From an uncultured Prevotellaceae bacterium (lineage in GTDB: Bacteria; Bacteroidota; Bacteroidia; Bacteroidales; Bacteroidaceae): 64,000 nt of DNA. The notes below the pieces were generated by a model. It saw only the letters and a list, made by a program, of their open reading frames with translations. It was not told where the DNA came from and did no database searches. This document shows positions 54,834 to 63,048 of the stretch, in pieces (the stretch's first letter is position 1; every line of letters starts with the position of its first letter). The stretch is taken from the NCBI GenBank assembly GCA_947304115.1, contig CAMZAE010000002.1:74059-138058 (forward strand), written 5' to 3'. Made by a program: the position numbers and the translations under genes.

Positions 54834-57800
54834 ATGCAGATGAAGAAAGTTCTCGTATTAGGCAGCGGTGCCTTGAAGATTGGTCAGGCCGGTGAGTTTG
54901 ACTATTCCGGCAGTCAGGCACTCAAAGCTCTGCGTGAGGAAGGCATCTTCTCGGTGCTTGTCAATCCTAATGTCGCTACCATCCAAACCAGTGAGGGTAT
55001 TGCGGACAAGGTCTATTTCCTGCCCGTCACACCCTATTTCATAGAAGAAATTATCAAGAAGGAGCGACCGGACGGCATCATGCTGGCTTGGGGTGGACAG
55101 ACAGGACTTAATGTCGGCACAGCGCTCTATCAGAATGGCGTGCTTGAGAAATATGGTGTCAAGGTGCTTGGAACCAGCGTTGAGGCGATTATGAACACTG
55201 AGGACCGCGACCTTTTTGTGAAAGAACTTGGCAAGGTGAACCTCAAGGTGCCCACAAGCCATGCCTGCGAAACATTAGACGAGGCCATTGCCACGGCACG
55301 TCGCATTGGCTATCCCATTATGATTCGCTCGGCATACGCCTTGGGCGGTTTGGGCAGCGGTGTGTGTCCCGACGAGAAGACTTTCAAGGAGATAGCAGAG
55401 AGTGCCTTCACCTTTGCGCCTCAGGTACTTGTGGAAGAGAGCCTCAAGGGTTGGAAGGAAATAGAGTTCGAGTGCATCCGCGATGCCAACGACCATTGCT
55501 TCACGGTAGCATCGATGGAAAACTTCGATCCCCTCGGCATACACACCGGCGAGAGTATCGTCGTTGCGCCGACCTGTTCCTTGAAGGACGAACAGGTGAA
55601 GATGCTGCAAGATATCACCATCAAGTGCGTGCGTCATCTGAACATCGTGGGCGAATGTAATATACAGTTCGCCTTCAATGCCGAGACTAACGACTATCGC
55701 ATCATCGAAATCAATGCACGCTTGTCGCGCTCCTCTGCTCTGGCAAGCAAGGCAACGGGCTATCCTCTCGCTTTTGTCGCAGCGAAAATCGCGCTTGGCT
55801 ACACCCTCGACCAGATTGGAGAGATGGGTACGACGAACAGCGCATACGTCGCTCCCTCGCTCGACTACCTTATCTGCAAGATACCGCGCTGGGACTTGAC
55901 GAAGTTCACAGGCGTGAGCCGCAAGATAGGCTCCAGCATGAAGTCGGTAGGCGAGATTATGAGCATCGGCCGCAGCTTCGAGGAGATGCTGCAAAAGGGC
56001 TTGCGCATGATAGGCCAAGGGATGCACGGCTTCGTCTGCAACGACCATGTGAAGTTCGAGAACCTCGACGAGGAACTTACTAACCCGACCGACCTGCGCA
56101 TCTTCGCCCTTGCCCAGGCATTGGAGGAGGGCTATACTGTGGAGCGCATCGAGCAGTTGACGAAGATAGACAAATGGTTCATCGAAAGGATGAAGAACAT
56201 TGTCGATTTTGAACACAAGCTACAGACGTTTGGCAGCATCGAGGAACTTCCTGCCGAAGTCCTCAGCAATGCAAAGAGGCTTGGCTTCAGCGACTTCCAG
56301 ATAGCGAGGTGCGTACTGAAGGTGCACGCTGGCAACATGGAGAAGGAGAACCTCGCCGTGCGTGCCTACAGGAAGAAGCTCGGCATCCTGCCTACAGTGA
56401 AGCGCATCCCGACGGTTGCCAGCGAACATCCCGACCTTACCAACTACCTCTACATGACCTATGCTGTGGAAGGGCACGACATCAACTTCTACAAGAACGA
56501 GAAGTCGGTCATCGTGCTTGGCAGCGGCGCGTACCGCATCGGTTCGAGCGTGGAGTTCGACTGGTGTTCGGTCAATGCCATACAGACTGCCCGCAAGCTC
56601 GGCTACAAGAGCATTATGATAAACTACAACCCCGAGACTGTCTCGACGGACTACGACATGTGCGACCGCCTGTACTTCGACGAGTTGTCGTTTGAAAGGG
56701 TGCTCGACGTCATCGACCTCGAATCGCCTCGCGGTGTCATAGTCTCCACAGGAGGACAGATACCCAACAATCTCGCCATGAAACTCTATCGGCAGAGCGT
56801 GCCCATCCTCGGCACGTCGCCCGTCAGCATCGACCGCGCCGAGAATCGTGGCAAGTTCTCCGCCATGCTCGACAAGCTTGGCATCGACCAGCCGCGATGG
56901 AGTGCCTTGACAAGCATGGAGGACGTGAAGCAGTTCATCGACGAAGTGGGCTATCCCGTCCTTGTGCGGCCTTCATATGTCCTTTCGGGCGCAGCCATGA
57001 ACGTATGCTATTCCGATGACGAGCTGGAACGCTTCCTCAAGATGGCAAGCGAGGTGAGCAAGGAGTTCCCTGTCGTCATAAGCAAGTTTATGACAGAGAC
57101 AAACGAGGTGGAGTTTGATGCAGTGGCCACAAACGGCGAGATTGTGGAGTACGCCATCTCGGAGCATGTCGAATATGCCGGCGTTCACTCCGGTGACGCC
57201 ACGATGGTGTTCCCCGCCCAGCAACTCAGCTTTGCAACAGCCCGGCAGATTAAGAAGATGAGCCGTGCCATCGCCAAGGAACTGAACATCAGCGGACCTT
57301 TTAACATCCAGTATCTTGCGAAGGGACGCGATGTGAAAGTCATCGAGTGCAACCTTCGGGCCAGCCGTTCTTTCCCATTTGTCAGCAAGGTGCTGAAACG
57401 CAACTTCATCGAGACGGCCACACGCATCATGCTCGATGCTCCCTATTCAAAACCCGACAAGAGTGCCTTCGACATCGATCATATCGGCGTGAAGTGCAGC
57501 CAATTCTCGTTTGCCCGCCTGCAGAACGCAGACCCCATTCTTGGTGTTGACATGAGTTCAACGGGCGAAGTCGGTTGCCTTGGCGACAGCTTCGAGGAGG
57601 CTCTGCTGAACAGCATGATTGCCACAGGCTACAAGATTCCGCGAAAGGACAAAGGCGTGATGATTAGCAGTGGCGGCACTAAGGAGAAAGTTGCTATGCT
57701 TGACGGCGCACGTATGCTTTCTAAAGCAGGCTACACCATCTATGCAAGCGAAGGCACGGCCAAGTTCCTCAACGAGAACGGCGCGAAGGCCATTGCCGTC

Positions 57801-58055
57801 AGTTGGCCGGACGAGGACAAACCAGGCATGGAGAACGTGATGAAGATGATTGCCGAGCACAAGTTCGACCTCGTGGTCAACATCCCCAAGAACCGCACCA
57901 GCAGGGAACTCACCAATGGTTATAAGATCCGTCGCGGAGCCATTGACCACAACATCCCGCTCATCACGAATGCCCGCCTTGCGAGTGCTTTCATCGAGGC
58001 TTTCTGCACACTTTCTATAGAGGACCTCAGCATCAAGAGTTGGAACGAATACTAA
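54834..58055 (+). CDS. carB: Carbamoyl-phosphate synthase, large subunit
   Basis: A 1073-aa enzyme that makes carbamoyl phosphate from ammonia, bicarbonate and two ATP for pyrimidines and arginine. Two homologous halves are seen, each with an ATP-grasp domain: VLGSGALKIGQAGEFDYSGSQALKAL in the first and VLGSGAYRIGSSVEFDWCSVNAI in the second. IEINARLSRSSALASKATGYPLAFVAAKIALG and IECNLRASRSFPFVSKVL are the metal-binding strands. The C-terminal MGS-like regulatory domain begins near 940. The form GEFDYSGSQA with ALREEGIFSVLVNPNVATIQT is nearer to the CPSII-like branch than to E. coli CarB. No carA is adjacent, so the glutaminase must be elsewhere. Confidence 0.96.
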   Translation: MQMKKVLVLGSGALKIGQAGEFDYSGSQALKALREEGIFSVLVNPNVATIQTSEGIADKVYFLPVTPYFIEEIIKKERPDGIMLAWGGQTGLNVGTALYQNGVLEKYGVKVLGTSVEAIMNTEDRDLFVKELGKVNLKVPTSHACETLDEAIATARRIGYPIMIRSAYALGGLGSGVCPDEKTFKEIAESAFTFAPQVLVEESLKGWKEIEFECIRDANDHCFTVASMENFDPLGIHTGESIVVAPTCSLKDEQVKMLQDITIKCVRHLNIVGECNIQFAFNAETNDYRIIEINARLSRSSALASKATGYPLAFVAAKIALGYTLDQIGEMGTTNSAYVAPSLDYLICKIPRWDLTKFTGVSRKIGSSMKSVGEIMSIGRSFEEMLQKGLRMIGQGMHGFVCNDHVKFENLDEELTNPTDLRIFALAQALEEGYTVERIEQLTKIDKWFIERMKNIVDFEHKLQTFGSIEELPAEVLSNAKRLGFSDFQIARCVLKVHAGNMEKENLAVRAYRKKLGILPTVKRIPTVASEHPDLTNYLYMTYAVEGHDINFYKNEKSVIVLGSGAYRIGSSVEFDWCSVNAIQTARKLGYKSIMINYNPETVSTDYDMCDRLYFDELSFERVLDVIDLESPRGVIVSTGGQIPNNLAMKLYRQSVPILGTSPVSIDRAENRGKFSAMLDKLGIDQPRWSALTSMEDVKQFIDEVGYPVLVRPSYVLSGAAMNVCYSDDELERFLKMASEVSKEFPVVISKFMTETNEVEFDAVATNGEIVEYAISEHVEYAGVHSGDATMVFPAQQLSFATARQIKKMSRAIAKELNISGPFNIQYLAKGRDVKVIECNLRASRSFPFVSKVLKRNFIETATRIMLDAPYSKPDKSAFDIDHIGVKCSQFSFARLQNADPILGVDMSSTGEVGCLGDSFEEALLNSMIATGYKIPRKDKGVMISSGGTKEKVAMLDGARMLSKAGYTIYASEGTAKFLNENGAKAIAVSWPDEDKPGMENVMKMIAEHKFDLVVNIPKNRTSRELTNGYKIRRGAIDHNIPLITNARLASAFIEAFCTLSIEDLSIKSWNEY

Positions 58056-58075
58056 TGTCCCATAAGGGAGTTAAA

Positions 58076-58164
58076 AACGCCGCGTGCGGGGATTGCAATC
58101 TCCGCACGCGGCGTTGACCATTTCCGCGTGCGGCGTTGGGCAACGCCGCACGTGGCGTTTTTTT
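58076..58164. terminator. Double GC-rich hairpin between convergent carB and glycosyltransferase genes
   Basis: Hairpin 1 (58076-58115) is a 40-bp near-perfect palindrome with AACGCCGCGTGCGG arms. Hairpin 2 (58125-58157) has CGTGCGGCGTT / AACGCCGCACG arms and ends in seven T. The arms of the two hairpins can also pair with each other. It should stop carB transcription, and hairpin 1 could serve the leftward gene. Confidence 0.85.
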
Positions 58165-58186
58165 GTGCTCTGAAGGACGTTGGAAT

Positions 58187-59029
58187 TTATTTCTTGAATC
58201 GCCGATGCAACCAGCATATCAGGCGTATGAAGGGCCAATGGAGCAGCACCTCGCCCGAAGCGCGGTAGAGGTCTATCTGGCGATAAAGCAGGGTGCGATG
58301 GAAATCCAGTCCTTCTGGGGTAAAGACAGACATCCGCAAGGCTCGCTTAGCATAGATTAGCGTTTCGAGGAGCTGGCGCGTCTTCTCTGCTGTGACATTC
58401 GCTGTGAGTCCTTCTTCGTTCCATATATATAGATATGTGCCCAAGTGAGCTGTCGCAACGACAGGATTCCGTTCCAACAATTGTACCAATAACAACATGT
58501 CTTCGCAGAAGATGTTGTCGGCATAGCGAACTTCATCAAAAAGCGTGCGGCGGTAGATTTTGTTCCAGGCATAGCTGTGCCACCATGCTCGCGTCTGCAA
58601 CCAATACTGGCGGGCATCGGGATAGACAAAATCCTGAAAGCAAAAGTGTTCTGACGTGCCCTTTTCTTGACAGAACTCATACTCCAGGACATCAAATTCA
58701 GGATGTTCTTCAAACCTCTGTAATAGTTTGGGATAGGTGTCTGCCGCGAGATAGTCGTCGCTGTCAACGAAAGTAATGTATTTGCCGTTGGCTAAGGCAA
58801 TTCCCGCATTGCGTGCCGCCCCCAAACCTTGATTCTTTTGATGGATAACGCGAATGCGCTCATCGCGCTTCGCCCATTCGTCGCACAATAGAGGACAATG
58901 GTCGGGCGAGCCGTCGTCAACGAGAATAATCTCCATGCCGTCCGAAACGTCTTGTAAAATCACACTTTCGATACAACGATTCAGCGTTTGTTCAGTCTTA
59001 TAGACAGGAATGATGACGGTCAAAAGCAT
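58187..59029 (-). CDS. Family 2 glycosyltransferase
   Basis: A 280-aa GT-A type transferase starting MLLTVIIPVYKTEQTLNRCIESVILQ. It has ILVDDGSPDHCPLLCDEW, GLGAARNAGIALANGKYITFVDSDDYL (the DxD metal motif) and FCEDMLLLVQLLERNP. It has no membrane segment and likely acts at the cytoplasmic face, adding a sugar to a surface polysaccharide. It lies near the capsule export pair but on the other strand, 19 nt after rlpA. Confidence 0.9.
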   Translation of the reverse strand: MLLTVIIPVYKTEQTLNRCIESVILQDVSDGMEIILVDDGSPDHCPLLCDEWAKRDERIRVIHQKNQGLGAARNAGIALANGKYITFVDSDDYLAADTYPKLLQRFEEHPEFDVLEYEFCQEKGTSEHFCFQDFVYPDARQYWLQTRAWWHSYAWNKIYRRTLFDEVRYADNIFCEDMLLLVQLLERNPVVATAHLGTYLYIWNEEGLTANVTAEKTRQLLETLIYAKRALRMSVFTPEGLDFHRTLLYRQIDLYRASGEVLLHWPFIRLICWLHRRFKK

Positions 59030-59048
59030 TGTCGTCCTTTCTCTATGG

Positions 59049-59537
59049 TCATTCTTTTTCTTTCGTCTCTTGTTGCCAGATAGGATCTGGATAAGTGGCG
59101 GCAGGCGTGTACTGAAGTTCAAGGTCCGGCGTTTCTTGAAGGCTGTCGTCTTTTATGACGTAAGGAACCGTATTCGGATGGTAAGGAGTAATTTCCACTT
59201 GACAGAAGCCCGCAGTGATGATGTCCAGTTCCCGAGCTGCCGCACGACTTAAGTCAATGATAAACCGCTTGGAATATGGTCCCCTGTCGGTGACACGCAC
59301 AATGACGGTGCGGTCGTTGATGGGGTTGCGCACCTTCAGCAGAGTTCCGAATGGATATTTCAGGTGTGCACAGGTCATGCTGTCTTTGTTGTAAATCTCT
59401 CCGCTAGCTGTCCGGCGCCCGTGAAACCTGTCGGCATAGTATGATGCTTTGCCCATAATAAGGCTTCCTGCTTCCTGGCTTTTCCCCCCTGTTAAGGAAA
59501 TGGATGCAAGGAATAGGAATGAAAGCAGTCTTCTCAT
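59049..59537 (-). CDS. rlpA: RlpA-family septal ring lytic transglycosylase-like protein
   Basis: A 162-aa exported protein with a signal peptide (MRRLLSFLFLASISLTGGKSQ) and the double-psi beta barrel of RlpA: GKASYYADRFHGRRTASGEIYN, CAHLKYPFGTLLKVRNP, and VIVRVTDRGPYSKRFIIDLSRAAARELDI with the Asp in VTDRGP. The C-terminal SPOR domain seen in E. coli RlpA is absent, and the protein ends in a short acidic tail. Whether it has enzyme activity cannot be told. Confidence 0.88.
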   Translation of the reverse strand: MRRLLSFLFLASISLTGGKSQEAGSLIMGKASYYADRFHGRRTASGEIYNKDSMTCAHLKYPFGTLLKVRNPINDRTVIVRVTDRGPYSKRFIIDLSRAAARELDIITAGFCQVEITPYHPNTVPYVIKDDSLQETPDLELQYTPAATYPDPIWQQETKEKE

Positions 59538-59663
59538 AGATTATTCCCCTATCTTATATCCTTTTGTCTCATTTTCAGCCTGCAATTTACCCATTTCTTT
59601 GTAATAAATGCCATAATAAGGAGTTTTTTTTTATTAAGATGCGTATGTCTGATAAATTTTTCG

Positions 59664-59671
59664 TACTTTTG
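59664..59671 (+). promoter_or_regulatory. -7 box for the wza/wzc operon
   Basis: TACTTTTG, 26 nt before the ATG at 59697; no -33 TTTG at the usual distance. Confidence 0.5.
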
Positions 59672-59696
59672 CACGCAAAAATATAATATAATAATA

Positions 59697-60515
59697 ATGA
59701 AAAGGACAACATTACCACTATTGGCCTGTGCATTGTGCATGGGTGTGATGACTTCTTGCATTTCCAACAAGAAGATGATATACTTGCAGGGTGCAACACA
59801 GTCTTATGCAGCTCCCAAGGCAATCGACAACTATTCCGAGTTGCAAGTGCAGCCCGATGACCAGCTCGCAATCTCTGTTTCAAGTAAAGATGCCGAGTTG
59901 TTAGCCCGTTTCAACAACAACACGCTCATTGGCGGTGGCAATAACTCGCAGACAGGTTCCAATTCGATCAATGTGTCTTCTGGCGTATCCTATTTCCGTG
60001 TGAACAAAGAAGGTAACATCGAGTTCCCGATCTTTGGCACCATCCATGTCGGTGGCATGACAACAGGTGAGATTTCGGCATTGATACAGAAGCGAATGAT
60101 TGATGAGGGTTATATCAACGATGCCGTTGTTAACACGAAGATTATGAGTTTCAAAGTGACCGTCATGGGCGATGTCAAAACCCCGGGCACACAGACTTAT
60201 CAGGGCGAGCGTCTCACCATTCTGGAGGCTCTCGGCAAGGCTGGCGACCTGACGAACAGTGCTTACCGCAACAATGTTCTCGTCATTCGCGAAGAGAACG
60301 GTGAGAGAAAAGCATACGAAGTCAATCTGCTCGACAATCAGGCCGTGTTCAATTCGCCCGCCTATTATCTGCAACAGAATGACGTCATCTATGTACAGCC
60401 CAACAAGAGCCAGCGTGTGAAGGGCAGCACAAGTTATACTTGGTTGTCCGTCGGCAGCACTGTAGTGGGTATGGTGGTCAGTGTGGTATCTCTTATTGTA
60501 GCACTTAAAAAGTAA
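59697..60515 (+). CDS. Polysaccharide export lipoprotein (Wza-like)
   Basis: A 272-aa outer-membrane lipoprotein (lipobox VMTSCIS) of the polysaccharide-export family. The Poly_export domain starts SELQVQPDDQLAISVSSKD (about 48-66), with FRVNKEGNIEFPIFGTIHVGGMTTGEISALI, and an SLBB domain follows (VTVMGDVKTPGTQTY... LTILEALGKAGDLT). The C-terminal hydrophobic segment (VGSTVVGMVVSVVSLIVALKK) probably spans the outer membrane. It is directly followed by the Wzc-like gene (0 nt). Confidence 0.93.
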   Translation: MKRTTLPLLACALCMGVMTSCISNKKMIYLQGATQSYAAPKAIDNYSELQVQPDDQLAISVSSKDAELLARFNNNTLIGGGNNSQTGSNSINVSSGVSYFRVNKEGNIEFPIFGTIHVGGMTTGEISALIQKRMIDEGYINDAVVNTKIMSFKVTVMGDVKTPGTQTYQGERLTILEALGKAGDLTNSAYRNNVLVIREENGERKAYEVNLLDNQAVFNSPAYYLQQNDVIYVQPNKSQRVKGSTSYTWLSVGSTVVGMVVSVVSLIVALKK

Positions 60516-62963
60516 ATGAATTATATGGAAGCAAACATCACAACAGCCAGCAACCGTCGTCGCAGAAATACAAGTGCCGAGGAAGCATTGTCATTGCGTG
60601 ATATTTTTGACACATTTGTCGGTAACTGGATATGGTTTCTCATTTCCGTAATCATTTGTTTGGCAGTTGCACGCCTATATCTCGCCACGAAGTCTAATGT
60701 CTATCAGCGACAGGCCGTAATGCTTGTCAAGGACGACAGTGGTCAGAGTGGTAGCCGCCGCTCCAACATAAGCACTGACGCATTGATGCAGCTCAACGGT
60801 GTGCTTGCCGGTTCGAGTGTCAAGAATGAGGTTTATATCCTGCATTCCTTCCAGCTTGCTCAGGAGGTGGCAAGGAATCTTCAGCTTGATATCATGTATA
60901 GCATGCGTCAAGGCCTGCGCGATGTGTCGCTTTATGACAATCGTCCTTTCACAGTAAACTTCATCACAGAGTTCAGCGTACCGGCAAGCTTCAAGTTTAC
61001 CATTGACAGCCCAAATGGCGGCACCATATCAGATGCCACTTTTGGCAGCCCGATGGCAAAGTCTGATTTCACGGCAAAGGTGGAGTGGGGTAAGGCTGTC
61101 AAGACACCTTTCGGAGATTTTGTGATAACTCCCCACGAAGAACAACTTGAGGCTTTCGTAGGTAGTGTGATCAACGTGCAGCACATCAGCCAAGAAGCGG
61201 CTGCTATTATGTTGTTCAACAAGGTAACAAGCGGTGAGATAGACAAGGAAAGCACTTTGGTTCGCATCACGTGCACCGATACCAACATACAGCGTGCCGA
61301 TGATATCCTCAGTGGTTTGCTTGATGCCTACAAGCGCAGCATCATCGAGGACAAGAACCAGATTGCAAAGAGCACATCGGAATTCATTGAAGACCGTATA
61401 GCACTTATCCATCGTGAGTTGAGCGAAGTGGAGGGTAAAATGGCAGAGTTTAAGCAAAGCAGTGGCTTGGTAGATATCAAGGCCAGCAGCGAAGCTTATA
61501 TTGCCCAAAGCAATACGGCACGCCAGCGTACTATACAGGCAGAAACGCAATACTCGATGATAGAGTATCTTGTGGATTACCTTACCCAGAATGTTACAGC
61601 AGGCAACCTCATCCCGACGATGGGAGGTATCAACGACACGGGTATAGCCTCACAGATTAACAACTATAATCAGTTAATGTTGCAACGTAACCGTCTGGCA
61701 GAGAACACTTCCGAGAACAGCCCCACTATCGTTGACTACGACAAGAACCTTGAACAGATGCGTACCGCTATCCTTGCTTCGCTCAAGGGCTATAGCTCAA
61801 GCTTGAAATTGCAAGTGGAAAAAGCAAAGAAGGAAGAAGCAGGGCTTATGGGAAGTTTGCAGGCAGTACCTCAGAAGGAGAAGAAGGTTATTGACATCGC
61901 ACGTCAGCAGTCTATCAAGGAAACGCTATATACCTATCTGCTCAACAAGCGCGAGGAAACAGCTTTGCAGCTTGCCATTACAGAGGCAAACATCCGTGTC
62001 GTGGAACAACCCTTCGGCGGCAGGACACCTATTGCGCCTCGCAAAATGGTCATTATGCTTATGGCCTTTATCATCGGTATTATCGTGCCATTCGTTTTCT
62101 TCCAGTTAAGGAAGTTCTTTGATACGACAGTTCATGGCCGTAAGGATATTGAGAAGTACACCACCATTCCTATTCTCGGTGAGGTTCCCCATAGTCAAGC
62201 TGCAATTAGCGACTCTGAACTGATTGTTGACGGCAAGAAAGACGACTCCATTGCAGAGGCATTCCGACTGATTCGCTTCAACATGCCGTTTGTTAATAAG
62301 GACGCGCGTGTCATCATGCTCACAAGTACCATGCCCGGCGAAGGCAAAACATTCATCAGCGGCAACTTTGCAGCAACACTTGGGTTGACAGGCAAGAAAG
62401 TAATTCTTGTTGATGCTGATATCCGCAAGCGTACAAGAAGCCGACTTTCTGCCGTTGATACAAAATTAGGCCTTACCTCTTACCTCTCTGGCAATGTTGA
62501 TGACTTAAAGAGTCTGATAGTAACAAAGAGCAAGGAATGCAACCTTGACATCCTGCCGGCAGGCATTGTGGCTCCCAATCCCACGGAATTGCTGATGAGC
62601 AGCCGATTGGAGCAGTGTATAGAGGAACTAAAGAAGCACTATGATTATATCGTCATTGACAACGTACCTGCCCAGATTGTTGCTGATGCTGGTATTGTCA
62701 ATCGCGTTGCAGACCTGACCATCTATGTCTTGCGCGAGACAAAGGTTGACCGTCGTTATCTGCCAGAACTTGAGCATCTGCATCAGGAAAAGAAATTCAA
62801 CCATCTTTGCATCGTCATCAATGATAGTCGCAAGAGGAATAAGAAATATGGCTACGGCTATGGCTACGGCTATGGTTACGGCTATGGCTACGGTTACGGC
62901 TATGGTAACAGCAAAAAGAAGAAGAGTTTGTCGGAAAAGCTCTTTGGAAAGCGTAAGAGATAA
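60516..62963 (+). CDS. Wzc-like polysaccharide co-polymerase and BY-kinase
   Basis: An 815-aa inner-membrane protein. A Wzz domain with TM1 near 35-55 (WIWFLISVIICLAVARLYL), long coiled coils (about 275-480), TM2 near 510-530, and a cytoplasmic tyrosine kinase: Walker A STMPGEGKTFISGN, Walker A' VILVDADIRK and Walker B YIVIDNVPAQ. The usual DTPP at the last site is DNVP. The C-terminus is a tyrosine cluster made of exactly ten YG dipeptides, then a Lys-rich end. Phosphorylation of this cluster would regulate capsule assembly. The cluster is encoded by a 60-bp simple repeat. Confidence 0.94.
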   Translation: MNYMEANITTASNRRRRNTSAEEALSLRDIFDTFVGNWIWFLISVIICLAVARLYLATKSNVYQRQAVMLVKDDSGQSGSRRSNISTDALMQLNGVLAGSSVKNEVYILHSFQLAQEVARNLQLDIMYSMRQGLRDVSLYDNRPFTVNFITEFSVPASFKFTIDSPNGGTISDATFGSPMAKSDFTAKVEWGKAVKTPFGDFVITPHEEQLEAFVGSVINVQHISQEAAAIMLFNKVTSGEIDKESTLVRITCTDTNIQRADDILSGLLDAYKRSIIEDKNQIAKSTSEFIEDRIALIHRELSEVEGKMAEFKQSSGLVDIKASSEAYIAQSNTARQRTIQAETQYSMIEYLVDYLTQNVTAGNLIPTMGGINDTGIASQINNYNQLMLQRNRLAENTSENSPTIVDYDKNLEQMRTAILASLKGYSSSLKLQVEKAKKEEAGLMGSLQAVPQKEKKVIDIARQQSIKETLYTYLLNKREETALQLAITEANIRVVEQPFGGRTPIAPRKMVIMLMAFIIGIIVPFVFFQLRKFFDTTVHGRKDIEKYTTIPILGEVPHSQAAISDSELIVDGKKDDSIAEAFRLIRFNMPFVNKDARVIMLTSTMPGEGKTFISGNFAATLGLTGKKVILVDADIRKRTRSRLSAVDTKLGLTSYLSGNVDDLKSLIVTKSKECNLDILPAGIVAPNPTELLMSSRLEQCIEELKKHYDYIVIDNVPAQIVADAGIVNRVADLTIYVLRETKVDRRYLPELEHLHQEKKFNHLCIVINDSRKRNKKYGYGYGYGYGYGYGYGYGYGNSKKKKSLSEKLFGKRKR
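62847..62906. repeat. 60-bp (TATGGY/TACGGC)n repeat encoding (YG)10
   Basis: Ten hexamers alternating TATGGC/TATGGT and TACGGC/TACGGT/TACGGC. Loss or gain of whole 6- or 12-bp units keeps the frame and would change the number of phosphorylatable tyrosines. Confidence 0.9.
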
Positions 62964-62989
62964 CTAAAGAAATAATAATATAAAAAATG

Positions 62990-63033
62990 CGCGACACATA
63001 AAGCTATCAAACTTTATGTGTCGCGTTCTTTTT
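62990..63033. terminator. Bidirectional terminator between wzc and the last gene
   Basis: A perfect 14-bp stem (CGCGACACATAAAG / CTTTATGTGTCGCG) with an 8-nt loop, followed by TTCTTTTTATATT on the plus strand and preceded by an A-rich run that becomes T-rich on the minus strand. Confidence 0.9.
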
Positions 63034-63048
63034 ATATTAACGTTCCTG

